From Parapristionchus giblindavisi (lineage: Eukaryota; Nematoda; Chromadorea; Rhabditida; Diplogasteridae), in contig CALSFV010000258.1 of assembly GCA_943737045.1 (NCBI GenBank), forward strand, positions 372,001 to 436,000: a stretch of DNA of 64,000 nucleotides, in the 5' to 3' direction. Positions 24,714 to 36,928 of this stretch are shown here, piece by piece. The notes below the pieces were generated by a model. That model ran no database searches, was not told the DNA's origin, and saw only the letters and a program-made list of their open reading frames with translations. Position 1 is the first letter of the stretch, and each line of letters opens with the position of its first letter. Made by a program: the position numbers and the translations under genes.

Positions 24714-27713
24714 ATGGCTTGTTCTCCTATTCAACTTATCAATTTGAGGTAAACTATTTCACTATTATTATTATTTATTTAAGCTATTCATTTCAATGTA
24801 ACTACATCAAAGTATCAAAGCACAATTTTTTTCATTGGAATCATTGAGTTTGTAGTATAACTAATGCAACTATTGATGTGACTTAACAACTTTTCCTGAC
24901 AGTAGCTACCGTACCATTATTTAAAGTAGCTATCGTGCAAAGAGCTACCGTACCAGTCGTTACATTAGTTATTTGTACTGTAACTACCGTACCATCAGTT
25001 ACAGTACTATTTCAATTCATTACATGGACACACCACTGATCCATTACAATTTGAGATCAAAATGAGTCTCTTTTCACCTGTGAATTTTAAAATGAACAAA
25101 TTGAAGTTATTCCAATAAACACCACATACTTCCTCCATCTCCATCTCCCTCTCTACCTCTCCTTCTCTCCTTCTCCCTTTCTCTCTCTCCCTCTCCTTCT
25201 CTCCCTCTATCTCTCTAATATTTACTTCCCTATATCTATTTAATATCTCCTATATATACTATATCGTCTTGATCTTCTTTGATACAATTCCTCTATGGAA
25301 GTATTCATTAATCATTTGATATCTTTCATTCTTATCAATCCTCTCATTAAACACATTACATTAATAAAGATCACACATTAAGAAAATCCCTCCCTCTATC
25401 TCTCTCCCTCTAGAGATCTCTCCCTCTCCCTCTTACTAATCTGAAACCAGACCAAGAGTTTAACATAAAGTGTAGACATCTTATCTCTTATATTGATATA
25501 TCAATAGTGACATCTTTCACTATTATCATATCTGTAACTCTTCTCCCTCTCCCTCTCCTTCCTTTCACTTTCTGTCTGGTTCTATACATACATCAACAGT
25601 TTACACAACAACAATAACATAATATAAACATTGTATCATTACTTAATAGTTATTCCATCGTCGAAACACATAATACTCTTCCTTTGTATAAACGATATAT
25701 AGCACGTGTCATCATTCTCCCTCTCCCTCTCCCTCTCCCTCTAGCTTCTCCCTCTCTCCCCTCCCTCTCCTTATAGCTTCTCCCTCCCCTCACTCTCGTA
25801 ACCAGACAGCGGGGAGAGGACAGCAGGCACTAGACACAATGCTCAACTCTTCCTCTATCTCTCCCTCTCCCTCACTTTCCCTATCTCCTCTCTCCCTCTC
25901 CCTTTCTCTCTCTCACTTTCAAATGTGGGCGGAGTCTCCTCTCCCTCTCCCAACTACGAGACATAGTGCAACCGCCCTTGCTATTACTATGCGCTTTGAT
26001 CCCCATTTTCTCTCCCTCTCCCTATGCCTCTCCCTCTCCCTCCGGGCACTCCCTCCCTCTCCCTCTCCGTCTGTCTCTGAAGTCCCTGAGGGGCTTCAAC
26101 CTATCTATTCATATCGTAACCCTAACTTATCTACTACATAAATGTCTAATCATAGCACATTTGTGTTTTGAAGTCCTATCTTTTCATTCTTTCCTTATTT
26201 TCTTACACATTATGGTTAGACTGACCTTGAAGTTTCTCTCCCTCTCCTTCTTCTCCCTCTCCCTCTCCCTCTCCCTCTTATTCTAGATCCCCCTCTCTCT
26301 AGCCAAAGTGCACATTTGTATGCTTGCTTCTCTTTATGTATCTGTCTTCTATTCATCTATCAATCAATCAATAAATCAATAATCATAATGGATCAATCAA
26401 TAACTATAGATATATTATAGAACTGGAGTCGATTGGGTTCCGCCCATTATGACTCTTTATACGGTAGAACAACTCGAATTAATACGACGATTAAAGTTAA
26501 CAGGAATATCGATTGATGCAGTTATTGAGGTATAGAGATCAAAGATCAAAAGATCAAAAGATCAAGAGATCAAAGATCATGAATTGTAGGCCTTCAATGA
26601 AATGAACAATGTGACATCTCGATTGGATACAGATAGTTTTGCTCGTGCAGCATCATTAATGAGTCCACCATCATCATTGAATACGATGGGATCTGTCTCC
26701 ATGGGTGCCGCACTCACTGCACCACTACCTACACCACAATCAACAATTGCACCATCTCCAATAGATCTGATACCATCATCAGTACAGACAAGTCTAGCTT
26801 CAGTTCTCTCATCTTCATCATTGAATCAAGTTTTTCTCGCCCTTCAGGTGAGTCTCACCACGATTGTCTGATTACGGTAATATGGAGTCATTTCAGGCCC
26901 AAAACCCGGTTCCGGTCACGATCTCATCAAGTCCTTCTCTACAACTTCATACTGTACCTGTAGCTTGTACGACTTCATCAAATCCTGAACTATCTCCTCC
27001 TCATCCTTCATCGAGTAACTCATCTGAGGTACGGTAAATTGATCTTTGATCTCACGCGCATAGATACTACAGATTGATCTTTGATCTCCTTTATTATATG
27101 CTCGCATAGATACTGTATGTTGATCTTTGATCTCTTTTATTATATACTCACATGGATACTGTAGATTGATCTTTGATCTTTATGAGCTCTTCATTGTTAT
27201 TCTATTTGTATCGTCTCTTATCTCGAAATGACACCACTAACTAGATATCGAGCATGATCAAAAGAGGATCAATTTCTCTACTTCTCCCTTTCTCCCTCTC
27301 CCTCTACCTTTACCGTTACTTCTCTCTCCCTCTCCCTCTCCCTCTCCCTCTCCCTCTCCCTCTCTCACCCTCTACCTTTACCTCTCTCCCTCTTCCTCCA
27401 CCTCTCTCTCTCCTCTCTGATCTACTATCCCTCGAGGCTATATATTATTGTCTAACAATAAGTTATCTATGACTAACAATAAATGTTTCTTCTTCTTTTC
27501 TTCTATTCAATCTTTGAGTCATCATTCAATATATACATATATATGTATCAACCAATTCATCTCCATTCTCTCCCTCTCCTTTTCATTCTCTGAATCTTCT
27601 CCCTCTCCCTCACCCTCTCCCTCTCTCTTATATTCTTCCTCTAACTACTATACAAACATCACCGGAGCAGTTATAGTCATTCTCGCATTCAGTTTCAAAG
27701 AAACGAATAGGGA

Positions 27714-27747
<34 letters not shown>

Positions 27748-29765
27748 AGAGGGAGAGAAGGAGAGGGAGAGGAGGAGGAGGAGAGGGAGAGATAGGTTAC
27801 TGATCAAAGATAGATTTATATACGTTTCTTTACTATCTCTACTGTAATTGTGATCATTATTCATGATTTGTAAACTATATCAATGGAAACTGCTGATTAT
27901 TGATTGATCTTTAATCTTTACGTGACTTAATCTTTGATCCTTCTTTGTATATATTGATCTTTGATCTTTGATCTTTGATCTTCAGCCTCGTCCTCGTTCT
28001 CAAAAGACTCCAATGAGAGAGATAACAACATTGGATGATCCATTAGAATTGGAAGAATTTATGAAGAAAGGAGAAGAAGAATGTATTCAAGATATGAAAG
28101 GATTCATTACTCATTATTCATTGAGACAAACTACTGTAGCTATGATGACTGGTGAGTACCCATTTTGAATATTGATTGGGAAGTGGTTAACCTATCATTT
28201 ACCCATTTTGACTATTGATTGGGAAGTGGTTAATCTACCATTTCCCCATTTTGTTCCCGATGTTTTAATATCTGTCTAAGTTGATTCCATGATCATCTAA
28301 ATCACACATGTACACTTGCTAGTAAGATCTTTGATCATCTAGGACTTCCCTCTCTCTCCCTCTTCCTCTCCCTCTCCCTCTACTCTATCTCTCCTTCTCA
28401 TCTATTAAACACCTCTACCACCTTCACGACCGTCGTCACTAACCCGGAATCTTTTGCTCATTTCCTCTCCCTCTCCTTCTGCCTTTGCTTCTTCCTCTCC
28501 CTCTCCTTCTGTCCTTCTCCCTCTCCCTCTCCCTCTAGACACTCTCCCACGACATCTCTTTCTAGACTAATCATGTAGTCAAACGTGGCAAGCAATAACT
28601 ATTTTTGTCACCGTATCAATTCTTTCATATACTTCAGGTGTATCTCAACCATATATATCAAAACTATTGAATGGAAATCATCGTGAATTGTCTCTTCGAT
28701 GTAGAAAAAACATCTATAGTTGGTATCTCAATTGTAGACGACATCCGGAGAAACTGAGTACGGTATCTTTTCTTGTTAAGACCAATCTGTTAAAAAATAT
28801 TATACGTTTATCTATGATATATTTCTTTTTTAATGGGTATTTGAATGTTTTTTATTTCCGATATTTTCGTACTTAGTAATGATAGATTAAAGGGATAATA
28901 TTTCTTGGCACAGTTCCAAACTCCTCCCATTTCAGCTCATTTCTTGAATGATCCATCATCAAGATTAGAGACAAACGGTGATGGAGAACTTGTACCACAG
29001 AAGCGAGAACGGTAATCAATTAATATTTGAATTTGGCGGGTGAATTTGAATGATTGATTGATGTGCAGGTACGTGTTTCGGCCGATACTGTTACGTCTTC
29101 TGGAACAATTCTTTTCTGAGACACCGTTTCCCGATGTTCAGAAGAGGATTGAGATAGCTACTGCATGTAATCATGCACTACAACAGGAAAAGAAAGGTAC
29201 ATCTCTCCCTCTACCTTTTCGATCTCTCCCTCTCCCTCTACCTTTTCGATCTCTCCCTCTCCCTTTTAGCTGTCGCAATGCTCACCCTTAAATCTCTCCC
29301 ACTAATCGACCAATCAACGTTCGATTGCATACTATGTACTATACCCATCATTCCAATGGCCTTGTCCTTAGTCTCTATCGAATATCACATAAGCCCTTAA
29401 CTTAACTAAGTAATCATTAAGGTCTTGGTCTTGTTCCAAAGGAGGTTGTCTCCCCTCAAGTTGTATCCAATTGGTTTGCAAATAAGAGAAAAGAATTGAG
29501 AAGAAAGACGAATGATGGTAGTCTTCGACAAGAGAATGGAGCTATAGTTGAAGCATTACAAAGGAACAGAGATGATGATAGATCAGATAATGGATCGATA
29601 TCTCCTGAAGATGATAATCAATCAATATCTGATCTACCACCACCTCCTCAAATGTCATTCCCCCCTCCAGATATGAGAATATTTCAAGCTCTTTTTAATG
29701 CCCAAAACGGATCAATATTTCAACCTGTGAAATCTGAACCGTTAGAGATCAAAGATCAATATTAG
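24714..29765 (+). CDS. hmbx-1: HMBOX1-type homeobox transcription factor
   Basis: Nine exons stay in frame (464 residues): 24714-24748, 26421-26529, 26590-26847, 26897-27028, 27986-28151, 28638-28762, 28914-29011, 29069-29196, 29422-29765. The N-terminal helix YTVEQLELIRRLKLTGIS resembles the HNF1-like dimerisation segment of HMBOX1. An HNF1-type POU-like domain spans about 200-275 (LEEFMKKGEEECIQDMKGFI, TGVSQPYISKLLNGNH, LRCRKNIYSWYLNCRRHPEK). The atypical homeodomain (about 307-380) has FRPILLRLLEQFF, an enlarged loop before helix 3, and recognition helix VVSNWFANKRKELRRK. In mammals HMBOX1 is a transcription factor that also binds double-stranded telomeric repeats. The C-terminus has PVKSEP, a consensus sumoylation site. 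The short first exon is the least certain part, but its phase fits. Confidence 0.92.
24749..26420 (+). other. hmbx-1 intron 1, packed with CTCCCT arrays
   Basis: This 1.7-kb intron carries arrays at about 25138-25212, 25377-25435, 25544-25560, 25714-25800, 25852-26072 and 26236-26281, plus TACCGTA/TACAGTA words around 24900-25010. Long open frames here (for example 25839-26286) are low-complexity Ser/Leu/Pro and not genes. Confidence 0.7.
25852..26072. repeat. (CTCCCT)n array with interruptions
   Basis: Repeated CTCCCT blocks on the plus strand, broken by unique sequence near 25921-26010. It lies inside hmbx-1 intron 1 on the same strand as the gene. Confidence 0.85.
27281..27413. repeat. 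(CTCCCT)n array in hmbx-1 intron 4
   Basis: Pyrimidine hexamers on the plus strand with occasional CTACCTTTAC interruptions. Confidence 0.88.
27715..27791. repeat. (AG)n and (GGAGAG)n purine array
   Basis: About 30 bases of pure AG followed by GGAGAG and GAGGAGG units. It is the opposite strand polarity to the neighbouring CTCCCT arrays 90-200 bp away, so the two could pair as an imperfect inverted repeat. Confidence 0.9.
28350..28545. repeat. (CTCCCT)n arrays in hmbx-1 intron 5
   Basis: Two pyrimidine arrays (28350-28390 and about 28465-28545) separated by unique DNA, inside the intron between exons 28151 and 28638. Confidence 0.8.
29205..29270. repeat. Short tandem repeat, CTCCCT-based unit
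   Basis: A unit of CTCTCCCTCTACCTTTTCGAT is repeated about 2.5 times right after the donor of hmbx-1 exon 8. Confidence 0.75.
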
Positions 29766-30487
29766 ATATACATATTTATATGATATTCATAGGTTATCGA
29801 TTATATCATTTATTCATTCCCTGATTACAGTATACCCTCTGTTGTACCGGTTATTGATCGATCGTCACCCATTTGTCTCATATTATAATCAAGTCGATCC
29901 ATCAATCAATAATTACCCTCTATCGATTCTAATCATTGATAATTCCTCAGAAGAACTTCCACTAACTCAGCTCATGATTCCCATTCTCAATCACTCTCTC
30001 GTAACCTATATCACACGGGTTTAGAACTAAATAAACACCGACGCAAATCCTCAAGTAACATGTTTAATCCTATATTCATATGTAATCCTAATAATATAAT
30101 TATTAAATTCGCTAGATTATTGATTGTTATTGATTATGCAATTGATCTTTCATCTCTTTCTCCATTTCTCCCCATGGCTATATCCAAATACGGTTCATTC
30201 ATGCAATCATTGCCTTATATTTTGTCTAACAAAATGCCTTCATTCTATGTCTTTATTGATTCGTTGATACGATCGATTCGTGATTAACAAGAAAATAAAC
30301 TCGGTTTGACCTTTGACATCATCTCATCTAAACGTTCTGAGATCAACTCTCCAGTGGAGTCTCCACATAAATAAATAAATACATATATGTATAGTTTGTG
30401 CAGATTTAGTCAATAGTTTTACTATCCGTTTAAACGAAATGATAGTTTGTGCAGACGTGATTATGAAACAACACATATCTATTTGTT

Positions 30488-30633
30488 CTGTCTGCATTCT
30501 CTCATATTCCCACACTCTCTCATCTCTTCTCTGACTGTACTCTCTCATATTTCCACACTCTCTCATCTCTTCTCTGTCTGCACTCTCTCATATTCCCACA
30601 CTCTATCATCTCTTCTCTGTCTGCACTCTCTCA
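30488..30633. repeat. 43-bp tandem repeat, about 3.4 copies
   Basis: Copies at 30488-30530, 30531-30573 and 30574-30616 plus a partial copy to 30633. Each has the form CTGTCTGCA-CTCTCTCATATTCCCACACTCTCTCATCTCTTCT with few substitutions. Confidence 0.9.
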
Positions 30634-30804
30634 CTTTGTGACACTCACGCTGTCTACTATGCTGTCTGGCCGTCTTTAAACTATAGCAAAAGAGAGAGAG
30701 AGTCACATATCGAAAGAGGGGGGAATTCTACTATTTGGATGATGTTTGTTCACTCCCTCTACTGTCTGATATGAAGAAGAGATAGAATAGATAGATAGAC
30801 CAAG

Positions 30805-30810
<6 letters not shown>

Positions 30811-30896
<86 letters not shown>

Positions 30897-30913
30897 ATAT
30901 TTATATATATATT
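30811..30913. repeat. (AT)n dinucleotide run, about 100 bp
   Basis: Almost uninterrupted AT repeats with two TTATAT breaks near the end. It can form cruciforms and is prone to length polymorphism and assembly error. Confidence 0.97.
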
Positions 30914-31137
30914 GAAGATTATATTATTACTGTAATCTCCTACATTTCACATATAGATCATGAATACTAATGAAAGAGAGAATGTAGTTAGAGTGTGAAT
31001 ATAGACAATAGTAAATGAAGAGAAAGAGAGGAACGGCTTTTTTGTCCTTTAATAGAGAATAGAACGAGTTTGAATGAAGTTGAAGACGAGAATGAATAGT
31101 TGAATAGAAATAGAATATGGATTTAAGAGAGAGTGCG

Positions 31138-31268
31138 GCAGAGGAGGGGAGAGGGAGAGGGAGAGGAGGGAGGGAGGGTGGGGAGAGGGAGTGAGTCATA
31201 GGGAGAGGAAGAGGGTGAGGGAGGGGGAGAGGGAGAGAGACAGAGGGAGAGGGAGAGAGGGAAGAGGA
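31138..31268. repeat. (GGGAGA)n purine array
   Basis: The reverse-complement polarity of the CTCCCT arrays elsewhere in the window, about 130 bp with GGAGGGAGGG interruptions. G-runs on the plus strand could support G-quadruplexes. Confidence 0.88.
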
Positions 31269-33014
31269 GGGAACAGTTAGACGACCTCGAATTCTCCTTT
31301 TTTGTCCCGTTTTAAATGATCTGACAATACATATAGCCAATGGTTTCATTGTCAATAGATTGTAATAGTTTATGATAGTTATCAATGACCTCCAAGATAC
31401 ATCTAATCAACTTTATTCAATAAATCATATAACACTCATTCATTATGTAGACATGAAATTATTTAAAATAATTATGAAACTTATTCCAAAACGAGTAAAA
31501 CGTCGCTAATATCAGAAATGGTCATATGATTATCGATCGGGTTCAGCAAACAAAAGGTTTCGCATATGGGTGGTGTCAATAAAATATAATAGAAATGACT
31601 CATCATGTTAAAGAGGTCGAAGTATCATTAGAGAAAGGAAAGGAAAGGGAGGATAAAAAGATGCGATATTATCTTATTCTATTCTCTATTTCATCTAAGA
31701 CAAATAGTTTATGATGTAGTAATATTGAGTTAGTCATAGAACTCTCGAGTCTAACAGGAAACTCGTATCATTCAACAAATATTTGTCTTTACTTCTTTCA
31801 TTCTTATCATTCTAACACAGAATATAATATGTAAATGAATGAATCATTCATCTTTATCAACTATTTAATATGAGTTGGTATAGTAATTTCCGATATAAAT
31901 ATATCTGTACTTTTGATGATATCATTCATTTTTTTTCAAGATTATGGACCCAAAAATAGAGGAAGAAAAGCTGTAAAGACAACGTGCGAATGTTCGAGTT
32001 GATTGAAATGAACCATTGACGAAATAGAAAAGAAGAATAAGAATGGATGAGATATCTAAAGTCCTTTCTATAAGAATGATCATTCACCTACAAAACAATC
32101 CTTTCTATCGACTGTATTTCACTCGAAAGAATGAAAAAGAAGACTGAGTTAATCTCACCGAATAAGATATTCGATACTTTGTAATTTTAGCTAATTTATC
32201 ATTAAAAAAAGTTTAAAAAATAGCTTTTTTTTGTTTTGAAGAAAGGAACTTTGTAAACCTCAAAACGATTACTAACGCTCAAACAAATGTTAATTATCCA
32301 AATCGATGGTGACAAAGGGGAGTGTATTCGGGCGAACCTGGGTGATTAAATAAACACCACAATATATCAGAGTACGGGACATTTAAAAAAATAATCGAAG
32401 ATGACTCGAGTACTTTTCTCTAAAATAAAAATCGGTTGCTATGGAGGAACGGCGAGAAATCCTAGGGTTTCCCACTTTAGTTTAAGTCTACCTCTCCTTA
32501 TTCTCTCCCTCTCCTTATTCCACTACTTAATATACTAAATGTAGTTGTGAAATGTATGTTAATGTATGGATAGATGGATTGATCTCTTCTATTCTTTTTC
32601 TTCCATCAACTTTATCGATTAAACAATGTATTGATATACTGAAGTCTTTATGTACCATGACTGATAATCATCTCACGTGAGTTATTTTTGTAGTTTCAGA
32701 TAATTTTATTGAATTCAATCTTTTTTATCTATCAATCGTCCTTTTTATGCAATGAATTATTGAAGTTAGAAAATCCCCCTCTAGAGAAACAAAAAGATGA
32801 TAATCTAAATTAAAGAAGTAGACCCTCGAGTTTTTCGTGACTAAGCTGGCCAGACATCACCTCCCACCTCCCACCTTCCCGAATATAAAAAAAAACAATC
32901 TGCACTTAAACTATGGATGCCTCATAATACCGTAATCATCATGGAAAGGCGTGTAATTTTCGAATTTGAAAGATTGATGTATTAATAATATTATAATAAT
33001 ATGTATTGATAATA

Positions 33015-33075
33015 GCGAGGATCGAACTCGCAGGGCGCACTTACAAGCATTGCCTACTCCTTAAACTAAATAGTA
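33015..33075 (-). pseudogene. tRNA-like remnant
   Basis: On the minus strand a perfect T-arm (GCGAG-TTCGATC-CTCGC, 33015-33031) follows a five-base variable region, a mostly paired anticodon-type arm, and a four-base-pair D-arm (TACT...AGTA, 33055-33075). The acceptor strands do not pair and the anticodon loop lacks U33, so it is not a working tRNA. It may be a decayed tRNA or a tRNA-derived SINE head; chance cannot be excluded. Confidence 0.35.
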
Positions 33076-33231
33076 GATTATAAAAACTGTAATGAAGATG
33101 TGTGATGAAAGTGATCCAATCCCTCATTAAATGATCTAAATTCCCCTTTCATTCATCAAGTATCTAATACATATCTACGCTGCATATCTCACTTAAAACT
33201 GAATAATCTAGAACTCTCCCTCGTGTCTACA

Positions 33232-33406
33232 TTCTCTCCCTCTCCCTTTCTCCCTCTCCCTCTTGTCTATGCAGACTCTCTCCCTCTCCCTCTTGTAGAC
33301 TCTCTCCCTCTCCCTCATGTCTATGTAGACTCTCTCCCTCTCCCTCTTGTAAACTCTCTCCCTCTCCCTTTTCATCACCTTCTTACTATGTCTACCTCTC
33401 CCTCTC
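33232..33406. repeat. CTCCCT minisatellite with TTGTAGACT spacer
   Basis: Units of about 25 bp made of CTCTCTCCCTCTCCCTC plus a TTGTAGACT or ATGTCTATGTAGACT spacer are repeated about six times. It lies just upstream of the first supported TBCCD1-like exon. Confidence 0.85.
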
Positions 33407-33474
33407 AACATGTTTCCTGAGAGAGAGATCCATCAATTCGATAACATTTCTCTTTCTCTTCATCAATATATCAG

Positions 33475-36400
33475 GAATACGATTTAAAATAGAAAACAAA
33501 GCACGATCACAAGTGTATAAATACAAATGGGGACTATATCATATAATGGGGAGTGCACTTTACTTTCTCATTCGTTACATATCAACTCAACACAAGTCTT
33601 GTGAACAATTTGCCTTGGCGACGGATATCCTTCAAAATACTAACAGATATATCCCATCCCCGATGTGTTTTATTGAAGGAATAAATTATTTATTATTATT
33701 TTAGTCTTCCTGAATGGATTTCAATCTGTGATCGATTAAAACTCAATCGATCGCTCACCCATGCCATATTCATTGCCGTATCCAATCTGCAATCAATCGG
33801 TTGCGAATCTTGGCGTTATGTCAAGATATCGATTGATTATCTGAAGATTACGGTAATCATTCTTGGACTTTCATCACCTCAAAGGTATTATTTCACATAT
33901 ATCTAGACGGGTGTAGTTCACTATGATGGATTATCTATATAAATGAACTATAAGCTGGGTTTAGTTAGAAAGGGATGAATAGGGTCAGTAAAGAAAAAAA
34001 TCAATCGATTTTAGCATAATCAATCGATATTTTGATACTTTTAATTACTACACCAAAACATGCAAAACTCTCCTATCTGATCTTGCAGTACAATCTGATG
34101 AAAACAGATTCCTCAGTGACATTTTTTATCGTATACACATAATACACATAATAAAGAAATCGTTGATTATCGTAAAGTTTCCTTTAACTTCTTTCAGTAA
34201 GGATAATACACAGTCACGTGGGGATACAATATCAGAACAATGGAAACTACACTCTGGTAAATCATGATTGGAATTTACAAAATGATAAAAAGAACTTTTG
34301 AGTATTAAAAAACTGAAAATGAATTTGGAAGATGAGCAAATTAACAATGTAGATATACAATGTAGATAGATAAAGATCTCATTATTCATGTCATTAAAGA
34401 TGGTATATAGACTAAACTTCGTCTTCTTCATTATCCATAAATCTTTCTCTTCTCATCTCTAATCCTTTAAAGTGCAAGTATTCTCAAATGGATTAGATTG
34501 ACCATTACACCATTGATCCTTATCATGCATATTCTATCCCTCCTCCCACTATCCCATCTCAGACTATTCATCCCCCTTCTCTACCTCTCCTTTTCACTCT
34601 ACTTAAACCTCTCCCTCTCCCTATTTCGTTCATCCCTCGTCTGCTTCTCTCCCTCTCCTTCTGTCCACACCCTCCTACCTTCCGATACTGTTCACCTTGT
34701 GTCTAATCATTGCACTATGAGAGAGAATAGACTGGAATAGTAAACATAGAAGACACACAAAGTGATGGGTTTAGAATGATCAAAGATCTACAGTACATCA
34801 TCCATATTAGGTGTGGTCCTACAGTGTATTTCTAAGGATACTGTACTTGATAATGATACGATAAGGATGCTTGGTTTATTGATTAGTGGATCGATCAATG
34901 GTCGAAGTCCTCGTCCTTTCTCTGAGATTGCGAGAATACTGTGGAAAGATAAGGTATATTGTATCATGAACTGAATAAAATGTAGATAATATTGATTGAA
35001 TTAGATAAAAATATCAGAAGTGATTGATGTAATGGTGGAGTATACTGTAAGTGATCCATATCGATTAGATGGGATAGATGAGAAGAGATATAAAGAAAGA
35101 GAACGAAGAATGACAATTGATAATGGAGAAAGAAGAAAGGTTAATGATATCTACTATCCCTTCTCTAAATGATCTACAGTATACTTCTATTAGATAACCA
35201 TTCGTGGTTGGTCCCATAGAGAAGTTTTGAGTAAGAGAATATACCGTAATTGTCATCTTCGATTGAATAATTCAATAGATCAAAGATCATCTTTATTCAT
35301 TCCTCATTGGTTAGTTGATATCATTTGAATAGATTGAAGATAAGATGGAATAAGGTCATTTTGAATTCTAAAGTGAATGAAATGATACTATCTAATGATA
35401 AGATTAGAATGAACGTTTTTATATGCTCTGAGACGATTGATATTTCAATAGAATTATAGTCTCATTCATTGCTCTATATCTTATTTATATGAGTGACATT
35501 CAGTAATTCATCAGTGTTTATATCGAATTCATCAGGACTTATTGTAATAGGACCTGTACGATATATTGTACGACTCCATAATATATTTGGTTCGTATTAT
35601 TTTTAGATAATAATGATGAGATGAGTTCCATTAATGTGATGATGACGAATGAAAATCTAAAAGAAAAAAGTGCTTGTGCAAAGGTGGTAGAGTTCTTTCC
35701 AATTCACGATTTTTGAACAGAATAAAGGTGAAAGTGTATAAAGAGTTCATGTAATCTCTGATTATCAATTCTCTCTTATTATAGTAGACAGCTGATATTC
35801 ATTTGCACTCTTTATCTATATTAGTAATAGTCTGGGTTTCGTTAATCTCTATAAGTATTATGACTTCACTCATTTCAAGGGATTGTAAACCCTATGATCC
35901 CTTCGTGCAAAAGAAAAAAGTAATTGAAGACTAACAAGCGCTAAGTTCACTTAAATCGTAAATAGAGGGGATATTGAGACTAGAATGTATACGAAGGTAG
36001 ACATTATGATCTCTACGAGATTTATAAAGTACATTCACATATGGAAATGAATAAGAAACCAATTTAGACATCACTAAACATATCTCATACGAAGTATACT
36101 CAAGATTACCACTAATTACAAATATTACTATTTCGAGTATTAGAGAAGTTCTTTGATCTTTGTAGATGCTTCAATATCAGTGGCATGCGGCCGTTTAGTG
36201 ATAACTAATTGTTCTAATATCAAAGTGAATCTTCTTTCATCTCATCCTTCAATCATTCAATCATCATCTTCTATTACTCTTCTCCCATATAATATTCATT
36301 ATGATGTTAGTTTCAGTGCTTTCGCAATTTTTTGTTAAATCCCCCTTTAACGAATCAAAAGTGTGAAACTTGATATTTAGTACGAGATATCAAATTGAAA

Positions 36401-36849
36401 AAAAAAGATTATATATTTGATACCATATTCATCATTATAGGGAATCAAATCTGAAATAGAGAACGCTAAGCTCTCATGGAATCACAATATACTACAAGAC
36501 CCTATCGTGGTAAAAAATAAGTTAGTTAATGATAGATCATATTGAAATTAAGATGGACGAGAGTACGGTAGTTCTTGGTGAACCATCAGAGTACTACATT
36601 CAACCAGTACCGTACTCTGCCAGGGAATACGGAGAGAAAGAGGTTTGAAGAAATCAATAAATCGATAAACACAATCTTTGATCTTTTCAGTTACTCATAC
36701 AAAGTCTTGAAGAATCTTTCAGAAATTATTGGTTAAAATACGAGTTATTCAGTAGAAGAAGTAATATAAATAAAAAAAGAACCACAAAAGAAACACAACG
36801 AACAAATCGATTGATTTATTCGTATCATGTTTATCTTTTGAACGTCTAA
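33475..36849 (+). CDS. TBCCD1-like TBCC-domain protein
   Basis: Supported exons: 33475-33664, 33705-33852, 34825-34953, 35005-35139, 35194 to about 35270, 35504-35589, 36166-36305, 36441-36509, 36553-36642, 36691-36849. The C-terminal half follows the TBCC beta-helix of TBCCD1: GLIVIGPVRYIVRLHNIF, ISVACGRLVITNCSNIKVNL, SITLLPYNIHYD, LSWNHNILQDPIV, then LGEPSEYYIQPVPY and a charged helix ending at the stop. The middle exons (DTIRMLGLLISGSINGRSPR, FSEIARILW, SEVIDVMVEYTVSDPYRLDG) line up with the region before the TBCC domain in human TBCCD1. TBCCD1 acts at centrosomes and basal bodies in organelle positioning. The 5' end is unresolved (possible ATG at 32657), as are the 3' end of exon 35194 and any exon near 34090. 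The match was made from memory of the family. Confidence 0.72.
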
Positions 36850-36928
36850 TAAACTATGCAATTTGATATATTCTTTACATACAACTCATAAATCATAATT
36901 TCTCTAATGACAAAAAAAAGATTGCACC

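Larger units (their letters stand above)
27029..27985 (+). other. hmbx-1 intron 4 with mixed satellites
   Basis: The 957-bp intron begins GTACGGTA and ends in a GATCTTT tandem run that itself supplies the TTCAG acceptor. Three diverged copies of a GATACTGTA...TTGATCTTTGATCTC block lie at about 27035-27180. A CTCCCT array (27281-27413) and an AG/GGAGAG purine array (27715-27791) follow. Confidence 0.75.
29766..33474. other. Intergenic repeat-rich region, no gene seen
   Basis: Beyond the hmbx-1 3' UTR this 3.7-kb stretch holds a 43-bp tandem repeat (30488-30633), a long AT dinucleotide run (30811-30913), a GGGAGA purine array (31138-31268), a tRNA-like remnant (33015-33075) and a CTCCCT minisatellite (33232-33406). 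An ATG at 32657 followed by a GTGAGT donor could be a 5' exon of the TBCCD1-like gene, but it does not join the next exon in frame directly. Open frames here look non-coding. Confidence 0.55.

Noticed and set aside
25839..26286. Overlapping Ser/Leu/Pro frames
   Set aside because: Produced by CTCCCT hexamer arrays in hmbx-1 intron 1.
30927..31385. 152-codon minus-strand frame
   Set aside because: It reads through the GGGAGA array; composition is repeat-driven and no family is recognised.
33232..33406. Regularly spaced repeats resembling a CRISPR array
   Set aside because: The spacers are near-identical, the repeat is a simple CTCCCT hexamer and the genome is a nematode; it is a minisatellite.
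33475..33852. Peroxin PEX16 as identity for the first exons of the TBCCD1-like gene
   Set aside because: Weak similarity of helix spacing only; downstream exons fit TBCCD1 far better.
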